Of a stretch of 38,079 nucleotides of DNA, positions 23,551-31,482 are shown in pieces. Source of the DNA: Verrucomicrobiia bacterium. Lineage in GTDB: Bacteria > Verrucomicrobiota > Verrucomicrobiia > Limisphaerales > DSYF01. The stretch lies in the NCBI GenBank assembly GCA_035765895.1, contig DASTWL010000043.1, positions 1 through 38,079 on the forward strand, in the 5' to 3' direction. Within the stretch, counting starts at the first letter, position 1. Each line of letters opens with the position of its first letter. The notes below the pieces were generated by a model, which was not told where the DNA came from, did no database searches, and worked only from the letters and a program-made list of their open reading frames with translations. The position numbers and the translations under genes were made by a program.

Positions 23551-24804
23551 TTACTTTTCGCTCAATGCGGCCACGCCGGGCAGTTCGATGCCTTCCAGAA
23601 ACTCCAAGCTGGCGCCGCCGCCGGTGCTCATGAAGGTGACCTTGTCCGCGAGGCCAGATTTGTTGATGGCCTTCACGCTGTCGCCGCCGCCAATGATGCT
23701 CGTGGCGCCCTTTTGCGTTGCTTCCGCCACGGCCGCCGCGACGGCATTGGTGCCCACCGCGAAGCGTTTGTCTTCAAAAATGCCCATCGGGCCGTTCCAC
23801 AGGATGGTTTTTGCGCCGAGCAACACATCCTTGAACTGGGCGGCGGTGGCGGGGCCGATGTCCACGCCTTCTTCCGTGTCCGGGATGTTCGGTTCGGTGT
23901 TCACCCGCGGATTGGTCAAATCCATGACCGGCCGGCCCTTCTTGTCGAGCTTGTCGGTTTTGACCGGTGTTACGCAGGTGTTGTCGGTGGGCAGCAGGAA
24001 CTGCACGCCGCGCTGCTTGGCCTTGGCCAGCGCCGCGAGCGCCACGTCGGTTTTGTCCTTTTCCACAAGCGACAAACCCACCTTGGCGCCCTGGGCCAGT
24101 TTGAAGGTGTAGGCCATCGCGCCGCCAATCAAAATCGTGTCCGCCTTTTCCAGCAGCCGGTCGATGACTTTGATTTTGTCCGAAACTTTGGCGCCGCCGA
24201 GAATCACGACGAAGGGGCGGGCGGGTTTTTCCAGTTCATCGCCGAGGAACTTCAGTTCACGTTCCATCAACAAGCCTGCGGCGCATTTCCCGCCGCGCTT
24301 TGCCACCACACGGGCCACGCCTTCGGTGGAGGCGTGCGCACGGTGCGCCGAACCGAACGCGTCGTTCACATAAACCTCGGCGACTTTGGCCATCTTTTCC
24401 GCGAACGCGGGATCGTTGGCCTCCTCTTCGTTGTAGTAACGGACGTTCTCGAGCAGCAGAATGTCGCCTTCCTTCAACGCTGCGGCGGTCTGCTCGACTT
24501 TCTCGCCGATGCAATCATCCACGAACGCGACGGGCCGGAGGATCATGTCGGCGAGCTTCGCGGCCACCGGGCGCAGGGACATGGAGGGCTCCTTCTTGCC
24601 CTTTGGCCGGCCGAGGTGCGCGGCGAGAATGATTTTGGCCCCCTTTTCGATCAACAGCTTGAGCGTCGGCAGGGTCTCCTTGATGCGCGTCGTGTCGTTG
24701 ATGACCATCTGGCCATCCTTCTCCTCCATTGGGACGTTGTAATCCACCCGGACGAACACGCGTTTGCCACGCAAATCAAGGTCGCGAACTGTGAGCTTTG
24801 CCAT
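23551..24804 (-). CDS. pgk: Phosphoglycerate kinase
   Basis: 417 residues from the ATG at 24804 (MAKLTVRDLDLRGKRVFVRV); the frame extends to 24885 but the family starts here. Substrate motifs RVDYNVP and AAHLGRPKG, LLLENVRYYNEEE, NDAFGSAHRAHAST, and the nucleotide-binding VVILGGAKVSDKI and IIGGGDSVKAI followed by STGGGASLEFLEG are all intact. It transfers phosphate from 1,3-bisphosphoglycerate to ADP. It is the first gene of pgk-tpiA-secG. Confidence 0.97.
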   Translation of the reverse strand: MAKLTVRDLDLRGKRVFVRVDYNVPMEEKDGQMVINDTTRIKETLPTLKLLIEKGAKIILAAHLGRPKGKKEPSMSLRPVAAKLADMILRPVAFVDDCIGEKVEQTAAALKEGDILLLENVRYYNEEEANDPAFAEKMAKVAEVYVNDAFGSAHRAHASTEGVARVVAKRGGKCAAGLLMERELKFLGDELEKPARPFVVILGGAKVSDKIKVIDRLLEKADTILIGGAMAYTFKLAQGAKVGLSLVEKDKTDVALAALAKAKQRGVQFLLPTDNTCVTPVKTDKLDKKGRPVMDLTNPRVNTEPNIPDTEEGVDIGPATAAQFKDVLLGAKTILWNGPMGIFEDKRFAVGTNAVAAAVAEATQKGATSIIGGGDSVKAINKSGLADKVTFMSTGGGASLEFLEGIELPGVAALSEK

Positions 24805-24831
24805 ATCAGGAATCGATTTCAGGTTCAGGTC

Positions 24832-24851
24832 AAAAACCCCTTGGAAAAGGG
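24832..24851 (-). terminator. Possible weak terminator between the glycosyltransferase gene and pgk
   Basis: On the minus strand CCCTT-TTCC-AAGGG is followed by GTTTTTG. The stem is only 5 bp, so it may be partial or an attenuator. Confidence 0.4.
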
Positions 24852-24923
24852 CGGGGCAGCATAGCGGATGCGAGGCCCGAGTCAAAACGGAATTGCGGCC
24901 TGACCGGCGCTAGAAGCCCGGTT

Positions 24924-26168
24924 TCATGCGGGGATTAGCGTGCCATCGCGGCGCAGCTTCATGCGGCGGCCGCGCCATTCGATGGTGTTCCCGAGAAACG
25001 CCAGCAGCCACACGCCGACCTGCAGGACGTCCTTGAACGGCGCCAGCCAGCAGTAACGGACAATCGGCGGGCGGTCGGCCGCGGCGTCCGATTCCGGCCG
25101 ATCACCGGCCAGCCGCCGTTGCAGGTCAGCCGTGACCATGAGGCGCACCAAGAACGCTGTGCCCAGGAAGCCGAGCGCCGTCCGCGTGCCGCTCACCGCC
25201 GCCCACAGCGCCGGCCAGAGCGTGGGATTGCTCAACAGACTGAAAAAATAAGGCACCGGCTGGCACACCCGGATGGTGCGGGCCCAGCGCAATTGATGTT
25301 TCCAGACCGCGGCCCAGCCGGCGGGCGCATCCCAACATTCCACCACCACCGGACTGAGCGCGATGCGCCCACCCCGTTGCGCGATGCGATGTCCAAGCTG
25401 GTAGTCGTCCGCCAAACAATCCTTGATGGCCGCAAAACCGCCCAGGCCGGCCAGTTCGCCACGCCGGGTCAGCATCACGGCCCCCAACGCGAAATCCATC
25501 GGCTTGAGCGAAACCGATTGCAGCACCTGGCTCCAGAAATCGGCATTGATGGCCACGGCTTCGCAGTGCATGGCCAGCGTGGCAGGATTGGCCAGCCGAT
25601 AAAAACAGTTCAACAGCGCGACAGGCGCGGCGGCCGGTGTGGGCGAAGGGCCGAATGCGGCGACGGCGTCGGCCAAAAAATCCGGCGGCACGCACACGTC
25701 CGCGTCGCTCACGCAAATCAATTCATGCTCGGCGAGCTGCTCCAACTGAATCAGCTTGGACACCTTGGCGTTTGCGCCCGCCCGGGCGTCACAAACAACC
25801 AGCTGTGCGGTCGTGCGGGGATGTTCCGCCATGAGCCGCTGCACGAGGGCGCAGGCCGGATCGCTGGCGTCGGCCACGCCGAAAAGCGCCTGGACCGGGC
25901 CGGAGTAAGCTTGTTGCAGCCAGCTGCGCAGACATTTTTCCGTATGAGCATCGGCGCCTTTCAGTGGTTTCAACAGCGTGACGCCGGGGTGGGGAGCCGC
26001 TGCCGCCGCATCTTGCGTCCCGAAAGCCAGCGCGGGTTGCACGCGGCGCTGATGCAGCGGAAAGCGGCGCGCCGCCAGCCATTGCCAGAGCAACAGCAGG
26101 AGACTCAGTGCCGCGAGCGCCCCGAAGATGCCGTTTAAAACCACGCCGCTAGCTAGCGTTCGCGCCAC
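24924..26168 (-). CDS. Glycosyltransferase, GT21 / ceramide glucosyltransferase or HpnI-like
   Basis: 414 residues using GTG at 26168; another GTG at 26144 is equally plausible and no ATG is available. An N-terminal membrane helix (IFGALAALSLLLLLWQWLAA) is followed by a GT-A domain: GVTLLKPLKGAD, ELICVSDADVCVPPDFL (DxD metal site), FALGAVMLTRRGELAGLGGF, CLADDYQLGHRIA (second Asp site), and HQLRWARTIR (the (Q/R)xxRW motif of processive and GT21 enzymes). Two or three further membrane segments lie at the C-terminus. This layout matches ceramide glucosyltransferases and the hopanoid N-acetylglucosaminyl transferase HpnI. Without hpn neighbours the lipid acceptor is undecided. Confidence 0.8.
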   Translation of the reverse strand: MARTLASGVVLNGIFGALAALSLLLLLWQWLAARRFPLHQRRVQPALAFGTQDAAAAAPHPGVTLLKPLKGADAHTEKCLRSWLQQAYSGPVQALFGVADASDPACALVQRLMAEHPRTTAQLVVCDARAGANAKVSKLIQLEQLAEHELICVSDADVCVPPDFLADAVAAFGPSPTPAAAPVALLNCFYRLANPATLAMHCEAVAINADFWSQVLQSVSLKPMDFALGAVMLTRRGELAGLGGFAAIKDCLADDYQLGHRIAQRGGRIALSPVVVECWDAPAGWAAVWKHQLRWARTIRVCQPVPYFFSLLSNPTLWPALWAAVSGTRTALGFLGTAFLVRLMVTADLQRRLAGDRPESDAAADRPPIVRYCWLAPFKDVLQVGVWLLAFLGNTIEWRGRRMKLRRDGTLIPA

Positions 26169-26346
26169 CCGGGGGCAAGTGCGGAATTGCCACGGCCCCG
26201 TTTTGACCTCACGCGATGGGACGGCACTCCCGCTCGGTCGTCAGATTGACTTGAACGCGGCCCTTGCGCCACGCATGCTGCCAACCAGCCGGCTGCGGTC
26301 CTGCGGCGAACGCCCGGGAGGGGGCAGGCACAACCGGCCCGGCAGT

Positions 26347-26423
26347 GCATCCGTAGCTCAACTGGATAGAGCTTCTGACTTCGGATCAGAAGGTTACAGG
26401 TTCGACTCCTGTCGGATGCACCA
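26347..26423 (+). tRNA. tRNA-Arg (anticodon TCG)
   Basis: Cloverleaf read by eye: acceptor GCATCCG/CGGATGC, D arm GCTC-N-GAGC, anticodon stem TCTGA/TCAGA with loop CTTCGGA (anticodon TCG, reading CGA/CGN), T arm ACAGG-TTCGACT-CCTGT, discriminator A and genome-encoded CCA (26421-26423). Confidence 0.97.
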
Positions 26424-26501
26424 GCTTTTCGGCGTCCTGAATAAGATGAGTTCTGCTTCAGAAGGCATGGTGGCCTTGCCTGGTTGGCGCGGAATATTCA
26501 C

Positions 26502-27830
26502 TTATTTCGCGGTTGATGGGGTTGGACTTTGGCGAGCTTGCTCGCGTGGTGGCAGCTCCTTGGAAAAGGGCAGCTCGCCGCGCAACAATGCCCCCGCGCG
26601 GCCGGTCAACCACAAATAATAATCCGCGGGCAGCCCTTCGTAATTGAGAAAGCTTGCGCCCGTGGGCGTCGCATTGCTGCACTTGAAAATGGCCGTCCCT
26701 TCGTCCATTTCGTCAAACATCGCAACGTAGAGCATGCGCGCGCCAGCCTCCTTCGCGGCGGTGATTTGGTTCCAATAGAACCGGCCTTTTTGGCGGGGGA
26801 TCTGATTGATCGGATTGGCGCCGCCGAACTCGGTTTTGCTCAAATTGAACCAGCTGAACCCCGGATAAACGCACGGCGCGTAGTCCAAATGTCGTTCGGC
26901 GCACCACGCAAGATCGGCCTTCAACTGGGCCAGATAGCGCGTCCGTTCCGCCGGCTGCATCGTTGAATAACGGCCGACCATCCACGGCAGCACCACGTCG
27001 GCGGACTCAATGAGTTGGTGCAAGTAAGGATCCGCCACGCAATCGCGTTGCAACGTTCGAAAATAGGTCGGCACGCCCAGCAGCACGGCGCAACCGCCGT
27101 ATTCCGGATCGTCCTTCAGAAAGGCGATCAGTTTCTCCACGCCGATCTGGTGGATGTTGTAGGGACGATCCGGGAAACCGAGCCCCCAAATGGCCACGAG
27201 CGGTTTACCGCGGTGGTAAAGGTAGGTTTGATTCGTGCCCTGACGGGTCAGCTTGAGCTGGTCCACGAGTTCCTTCCAATCCGTGATGATGGACGAGCAA
27301 TCCTCGGCCGGGGCGTTGAGGCCAGACAGGTCATACATGACGGCGATGGCGCGGTGATATTTTTGGGATGCAGCCAGCGCGTGCTCCAAAACCACGCGGC
27401 TCTGGCGCCGCCGCGGCTCGGTGCGGGTCGCCTCGAAGAAGCGTTGCACAAACACCCCATCAATGCCGTAGTCCCGCAGCCAGCGAAAATGAACGTCCAC
27501 CGTGCTCGCATCCCACGAACTGAACACGCGTGCCGGCTGGCCGTTGGACAGCACGAACGGTGTGGGATACGTATCCGGGTATTCGCGGGTGTCCGGCCAG
27601 TAATCGATGTGCAGGTGGTTCGTGTCGAACTTGCCGCCGACACCGAAATGAACCCAACCCTCATGGGATCCGTCACCAGCCGCGCGAAACCACCCTTGGT
27701 AGCCGCACATCACCCGACCGGCATAACTTGGGAAGGCGGAGCCCGGACTGTGCCGGCTTGCGGCCGCCCCTGCGGTGCCTGCGCATAACAAGGCGATCAG
27801 CCACCCGGCAACGTATCGTTTGATGATCAT
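26502..27830 (-). CDS. Exported glycoside hydrolase, GH71/99-like
   Basis: 442 residues with a signal peptide (MIIKRYVAGWLIALLCAGTAGA). The body begins RVMCGYQGWFRAAGDGSHEGW, continues with YWPDTREYPDTYPTPFVLSNG, and has RVFSSWDASTVDVHFRWLRD then YGIDGVFVQRFF, which I recognise as the GH71/99-like (endo-alpha-mannosidase/alpha-1,3-glucanase related) barrel common in Planctomycetes and Verrucomicrobia. Later motifs are GKPLVAIWGLGFPDRPYN, YAPCVYPGFSWFNL and MLYVAMFDEMDEGTAIFK, where Asp/Glu of FDEMDEGT may be functional. The substrate is probably an alpha-mannan or alpha-glucan but this is not shown. It is isolated, reading towards tRNA-Arg and away from the beta-glucan block. Confidence 0.75.
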   Translation of the reverse strand: MIIKRYVAGWLIALLCAGTAGAAASRHSPGSAFPSYAGRVMCGYQGWFRAAGDGSHEGWVHFGVGGKFDTNHLHIDYWPDTREYPDTYPTPFVLSNGQPARVFSSWDASTVDVHFRWLRDYGIDGVFVQRFFEATRTEPRRRQSRVVLEHALAASQKYHRAIAVMYDLSGLNAPAEDCSSIITDWKELVDQLKLTRQGTNQTYLYHRGKPLVAIWGLGFPDRPYNIHQIGVEKLIAFLKDDPEYGGCAVLLGVPTYFRTLQRDCVADPYLHQLIESADVVLPWMVGRYSTMQPAERTRYLAQLKADLAWCAERHLDYAPCVYPGFSWFNLSKTEFGGANPINQIPRQKGRFYWNQITAAKEAGARMLYVAMFDEMDEGTAIFKCSNATPTGASFLNYEGLPADYYLWLTGRAGALLRGELPFSKELPPREQARQSPTPSTAK

Positions 27831-28060
27831 GGGAATGGTTCATTCAGCGCACTTCGGCAACGGCCTCGTCTCTGGATTAACCCCGTTTTCCATGCCTGAC
27901 GCGCGGCGATTTGGCAAGGCGCACGCGCCGGCAACGGTGGTTTTGCGGGCGCTGCGACGGGCGGTCTGATGCCTTTCCCAACAGGATGCGTGTTGTGAGG
28001 CGCCCGTTTTTTCCCAGCTCGGCAAAACTTTTTTGCGCGACTGATGTTGAATGCTAAGTT

Positions 28061-28236
28061 GGCAGGTCGCCCGCAGGGGCAGGATTCCCCGCGGAATCGT
28101 TCTTTAAGTTTTTGCTTTCGCTGTCGGTTTATAGTTCAGGGCCGGTGGCGAAGTTCTACGAAACCTGCGATTGAACTCATCGAAAACTCCCCGGGCTGGT
28201 GGGCCACCCTCTGGCAAACCAGCCCGGTTATTTTTT
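28061..28236 (+). ncRNA. Candidate small RNA ending in a strong terminator
   Basis: The terminator at 28191-28236 has no coding gene upstream on its strand; the gene before it is on the minus strand. The stretch from about 28061 contains GATTCC-CCGC-GGAATC (28083-28098), GCCC-GCAG-GGGC (28069-28080) and the long-range pair AGTTCA/TGAACT (28133-28138 with 28172-28177). TATAGT at 28130-28135 could be a -10 for a shorter RNA of about 95 nt starting near 28141. Alternatively TTGCGC at 28033 with TAAGTT at 28055 gives a transcript of about 175 nt. Neither promoter is strong. It matches no RNA family I can name (not tmRNA, SRP or RNase P by motif). The 5' end is a guess. Confidence 0.4.
28191..28236 (+). 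terminator. Strong rho-independent terminator without an upstream CDS
   Basis: A 10-bp perfect stem CCGGGCTGGT/ACCAGCCCGG (28191-28200 with 28218-28227) is followed by TTATTTTTT. The 17-nt loop contains GGCCACCC. Confidence 0.88.
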
Positions 28237-28315
28237 GCGGCCTTCCGGACGCCCTTTAACTACCTCCTCTCCGCCGCGCCAAATCCGTAATTCGTGATGC
28301 TATGTAAAATTGTAG

Positions 28316-28353
28316 TTGACGCAGCATTTATTATGTAATACAAAACATTACAT
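28316..28353 (+). promoter_or_regulatory. Putative promoter with overlapping palindrome, upstream of the Ig/CBM gene
   Basis: TTGACG (28316-28321), 17 bp, TACAAA (28339-28344). A perfect 7-bp inverted repeat ATGTAAT/ATTACAT (28333-28339 with 28347-28353, 7 bp apart) covers the -10 and probable start. The 10-mer TGTAATACAA (28334-28343) recurs at the GH3 promoter. Confidence 0.5.
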
Positions 28354-28380
28354 CCCATTCAAAATGTGACGCGATGGCGG

Positions 28381-28399
28381 CACTGCCTCGGAGGCAGTG
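28381..28399 (+). promoter_or_regulatory. Leader hairpin upstream of the Ig/CBM gene
   Basis: Perfect 8-bp stem CACTGCCT/AGGCAGTG with CGG loop, no T-tract. It would lie in the 5' untranslated region, about 30 nt from the inferred start of transcription, and may affect mRNA stability or translation. Confidence 0.4.
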
Positions 28400-28495
28400 G
28401 CAGTCTTCGCACTAGCGAAACAATGTCGCAATGACTGGAACCTTTCGCCCAAAGCCAGCATTGGCCGGGCGGATTCAACAACAAACCCAGACCCC

Positions 28496-30499
28496 ATGAA
28501 AACCCGAATGAAGCATCTCGCGCTGATGGTCTTGGCCGCGGCCGCCTTTTGCGGCGGAACGGCCCAGATGAATGCCCAAGTCTCCGTCAAGGTTGATTCA
28601 ACCCTGCCGTGGGCGGGGTTCGTAAATGTGTGGCAAACCGATGGCACCAGTTATGTCTTTGGCAGCGCATGGGGAACAGCTGACCTGCGGGCTGCGTTCA
28701 TCCCGACGAACAGCCCGTCGGGCTGGCCATTGAACAACGGACTTGTGTTGCAGGCCAACACCGGAACCTACAACACCAACGACGTGTTTTGGAACAATCC
28801 GGACGGAACGTGCAACAAGGTGCTGGAGGCCAATTTCTACCGCGATGTGGGCACCGCCTTTGCCGGCCAGACGGTGACGTTTACCGGCACGGTGGTTTCC
28901 AACAATTTGCCTGCGCCGTCCGGCGGTGCCGTCACGGGTTGGGAGTGCGTTGCCTTCATCAAGGAGTTCACGTCAACCTACGGTTTTGTGGGCATCACGA
29001 CCGTGCCGCTGACGCCCGGGTCGTTTACCGTTTCCATGCCCATCGGCGCCGGCCATGTCGCGCAATATGGCTTCTACGTGAAGGGGCCAAATGTCGCGCC
29101 GAATTCGGCCGATGCGCTCCGCAGCGTGGGCATTTTGGTCGAGGACGCAGATCCGGCGATTACCAGCCAGCCGAAGGATGTGACGATGACCACCGGCAAC
29201 ACCACAAATCTGAGCGTGACCGCGATTGGCAGCTCAACCTTGAGCTATCAATGGGCGACCAACGGCGTGCCGCTGCTGAACGGGGCGAAGTATTCGGGCG
29301 TCAGCACCCCCACGCTGACCATTGCCAACGCGCAGGTGGCTGACAGCGGATCCTATGTGGTCACCGTTTCCGACACGGCCGGCTCGGTCGATTCCCGCGC
29401 GGCAGTGGTGAATGTTTTGGATATTCTGATCACCAACAATCCGGTCAGCCAGCGGGTGGAGCAGAACTCGACGGTGGTTTTCAGCGTGGGTGCAACCAGC
29501 CCCTCGGCCTTGAGCTACCAGTGGAGTTCGGTAATTGGCGGCGTGACGAATGCGCTGACCGACGGCGCGACGGTTTCGGGCGCGACTTCGTCCGCGCTGA
29601 CTCTTTCCAACGTGCAGGTGGCCGCCAGCGGCACCTACTTTGTCACGATCTCGACCGGCTCCGGATCGGCGAGCACGGGGGCGTCGCTTGTGGTGAAGTC
29701 CTTCACGGATTTCTCCAATTTCCTCGAAAATCCCGGCTTCGAAACGGGAACGGATAATCCGTGGGTGCGGTTTTCGTCGAGTGATCCGAGCTTTGGCCAT
29801 TTGCAAACCACGGCCGACACCTACTTCGGCGGCGGCAATGTCAATGTTTACGAAGGCACCTACGTCAGCTACACGACCTTCAATGGCGATTACTCCGGCA
29901 TTTATCAGGACGTGCCGACCCAGCCCGGCCAGATCTTTGCGGCCGACTTCTGGGTTTACAACGCCAGCGGCGATCCGATCCCCGGACCGTCCATGAATGC
30001 GTCGAACGAAATCTATCTGGAGATCCAGTTCCGGGCGGGCGACGCCGGCACGCCGCTGCAGCAATTCGTGAGTCCCATTCTGAACTACACCGCTCCCTTG
30101 AACACGTGGCTGGATTTGCAGGCGACCAACGCCGGCACTTACGGCTCATTGCCGCCCGGGGTGAACGGCCGTTATCTCATCGCGCCGCCCGGCACCACCA
30201 AGGTGCGCTTCCAGCTCACCATGCACGACCTCGGCGGAAGCGTGGGCGCGGGCTCGCTTTACTACGACAGCGCGAAGTTGATGCTGAAGATTCCGGCCAC
30301 GCTCGGCGCCAGCATGACGGGCACGGATGCGGCATTGTCCTGGAAATCGCAGGGGGCAACCAGCTACCAGGTCCAATACAAGGACACGCTCGACGGCGCC
30401 TGGCAGAACCTCGAAGTCGTCCCGGGAACCGGCTCGGTGATCACCAAGTCCTATCCCGCCACGGGCAACCAGCGCTTTTACCGGGTGCTGACGTTGTGA
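28496..30499 (+). CDS. Exported Ig-like/carbohydrate-binding multidomain protein
   Basis: 667 residues from the ATG at 28496 (MKTRMKHLALMVLAAAAF, signal peptide ending near AQMNAQ). An N-terminal beta domain of about 190 residues (TLPWAGFVNVWQTDGTSYVF) is followed by two Ig-like repeats: about 219-305 (ITSQPKDVTMTTGNTTNLSV, LTIANAQVADSGSYVVTVSD) and about 306-395 (ITNNPVSQRVEQNSTVVFSV, LTLSNVQVAASGTYFVTIST). About 400-570 is a CBM-like jelly roll starting FLENPGFETGTDNPWVRF, with YSGIYQDVPTQPGQIFAADF. The C-terminal roughly 80 residues end in QRFYRVLTL, a module also found in the GH16 protein at 31483. No catalytic motif was seen. It is likely a secreted or surface glycan-binding protein heading the beta-glucan block. 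Confidence 0.8.
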   Translation: MKTRMKHLALMVLAAAAFCGGTAQMNAQVSVKVDSTLPWAGFVNVWQTDGTSYVFGSAWGTADLRAAFIPTNSPSGWPLNNGLVLQANTGTYNTNDVFWNNPDGTCNKVLEANFYRDVGTAFAGQTVTFTGTVVSNNLPAPSGGAVTGWECVAFIKEFTSTYGFVGITTVPLTPGSFTVSMPIGAGHVAQYGFYVKGPNVAPNSADALRSVGILVEDADPAITSQPKDVTMTTGNTTNLSVTAIGSSTLSYQWATNGVPLLNGAKYSGVSTPTLTIANAQVADSGSYVVTVSDTAGSVDSRAAVVNVLDILITNNPVSQRVEQNSTVVFSVGATSPSALSYQWSSVIGGVTNALTDGATVSGATSSALTLSNVQVAASGTYFVTISTGSGSASTGASLVVKSFTDFSNFLENPGFETGTDNPWVRFSSSDPSFGHLQTTADTYFGGGNVNVYEGTYVSYTTFNGDYSGIYQDVPTQPGQIFAADFWVYNASGDPIPGPSMNASNEIYLEIQFRAGDAGTPLQQFVSPILNYTAPLNTWLDLQATNAGTYGSLPPGVNGRYLIAPPGTTKVRFQLTMHDLGGSVGAGSLYYDSAKLMLKIPATLGASMTGTDAALSWKSQGATSYQVQYKDTLDGAWQNLEVVPGTGSVITKSYPATGNQRFYRVLTL

Positions 30500-30515
30500 C
30501 CTCAGTCCGGCGTGC

Positions 30516-30544
30516 CCTCAAGGCCGGCTGGTCCGGCCTTGAGG
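30516..30544 (+). terminator. Perfect hairpin between the Ig/CBM and pseudopilin genes, no T-tract
   Basis: 12-bp perfect stem CCTCAAGGCCGG/CCGGCCTTGAGG (30516-30527 with 30533-30544) with a 5-nt loop. It is followed by AACCCGGC, not by T residues, so it may be a 3'-end stabiliser or processing site and not a terminator. Confidence 0.35.
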
Positions 30545-30595
30545 AACCCGGCAAACATCCGGGACGTCCCGGCGATACGACAAAGGAAAGTGTTT

Positions 30596-31444
30596 ATGAA
30601 GAAAGAAGCCATCCAGCAGACCGATGCGGCCAAATCAGCGCGCGCCGGACTGCGGCCGGGCACCAGGGGTTTTACGCTGATCGAATTGCTGGTGGTGATT
30701 GCCATCATCGCCATTCTGGCCGCCATGCTTCTGCCCGCCTTGAGCAAGGCCAAGGCGAAGGCGCAAGGCATCAGCTGCCTGAACAACCTCAAACAATTGC
30801 AGTTGGGCTGGCTGCTGTATTCCGGCGACAACGATGACAAGGTCGTCCGCACTGGCGGGCTCGCGGTGCTTGCACTCGACCCGCTGGATCCGCTGGCGCA
30901 ACCCGGCGGCAGCAAATCCCAGTGGGTGCTGGGCAGCGTGGCCGACACCGAGCCGGCCGCTGCCACCAACGAAATGCTCATCAAAAACGGCCTGCTGTTT
31001 CCGTTCATCAACAGCCTCAAAGTTTACAAGTGCCCGGCCGACAAGAAGACCGTTGCCGGCGGCCCGACAGTGCGCAGCATGTCCATGAACGCGTGGATGA
31101 ATCCCATTCAGGATGAAGGCCAGTTGGACACGGTCAATTACACCGTTTTCCGACGGCAGGCGAACATCCGGAATCCAGCAAATACGTGGGTGACCATCGA
31201 CGAAAATCCGAACAGCATCAACGACGGCTGGTTTTTGGTGCGACCCAACGTGCCGACCGTCTGGCGCGACGTGCCGGCTGCGTATCACAACAATGCCGGC
31301 GGCATGTCATTTGCCGACGGACATGCGGAAATCAAACGTTGGACCGACAACGCGGTCATCTCTCAGGCGGGTTCTTACGCACGCAAGGATCCCAACTCGC
31401 GCGATCTGGACTGGCTGATCGAGCGCACCACTGTGCATAATTGA
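30596..31444 (+). CDS. Type II secretion-like pseudopilin, H-X9-DG type
   Basis: 282 residues from the ATG at 30596. It is preceded by AAAGGAAAG at about 8 nt, one of the few good Shine-Dalgarno sites in this window. The prepilin signal is [20 protein letters not shown], with cleavage after Gly25, Phe26 at +1 and Glu30 at +5, then [16 protein letters not shown] and [20 protein letters not shown], the Verrucomicrobia/Planctomycetes/Lentisphaerae-type pattern. [12 protein letters not shown] fits the H-X9-DG motif of the processing-associated family exactly. Such proteins occur in very many copies in these phyla, with unknown function. Its place between a glycan-binding protein and a GH16 enzyme suggests a role in surface display or export of glycan-degrading proteins, which is an inference. 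Confidence 0.88.
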   Translation: MKKEAIQQTDAAKSARAGLRPGTRGFTLIELLVVIAIIAILAAMLLPALSKAKAKAQGISCLNNLKQLQLGWLLYSGDNDDKVVRTGGLAVLALDPLDPLAQPGGSKSQWVLGSVADTEPAAATNEMLIKNGLLFPFINSLKVYKCPADKKTVAGGPTVRSMSMNAWMNPIQDEGQLDTVNYTVFRRQANIRNPANTWVTIDENPNSINDGWFLVRPNVPTVWRDVPAAYHNNAGGMSFADGHAEIKRWTDNAVISQAGSYARKDPNSRDLDWLIERTTVHN

Positions 31445-31482
31445 GCGGCGGCCGCCGTCGGCGCCCATTTCCCGAATCCGTG

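Larger units (their letters stand above)
27831..28495. other. Long intergenic region (665 bp)
   Basis: No convincing protein gene; short open frames at 27775-27969 and 27840-28025 have no recognisable features. It holds, in order: a hairpin-like segment 27958-28006 (CGGGC...GCCCG with inner GCCT/AGGC and CAACA/TGTTG pairings, large bulge) followed by six T (28007-28012); a candidate small RNA ending in the strong terminator at 28191-28236; a palindromic promoter at 28316-28353; and a perfect hairpin at 28381-28399 in the leader of the next gene. Confidence 0.6.

Noticed and set aside
26347-26423. tRNA-Arg as an integration site for a genomic island
   Set aside because: No second copy of the tRNA 3' end, no integrase and no change of composition is seen within the window.
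27775-28025. Short ORFs in the long intergenic region (27775-27969 + and 27840-28025 -)
   Set aside because: No family, signal or coding-like composition; one overlaps the start of the GH71/99-like gene.
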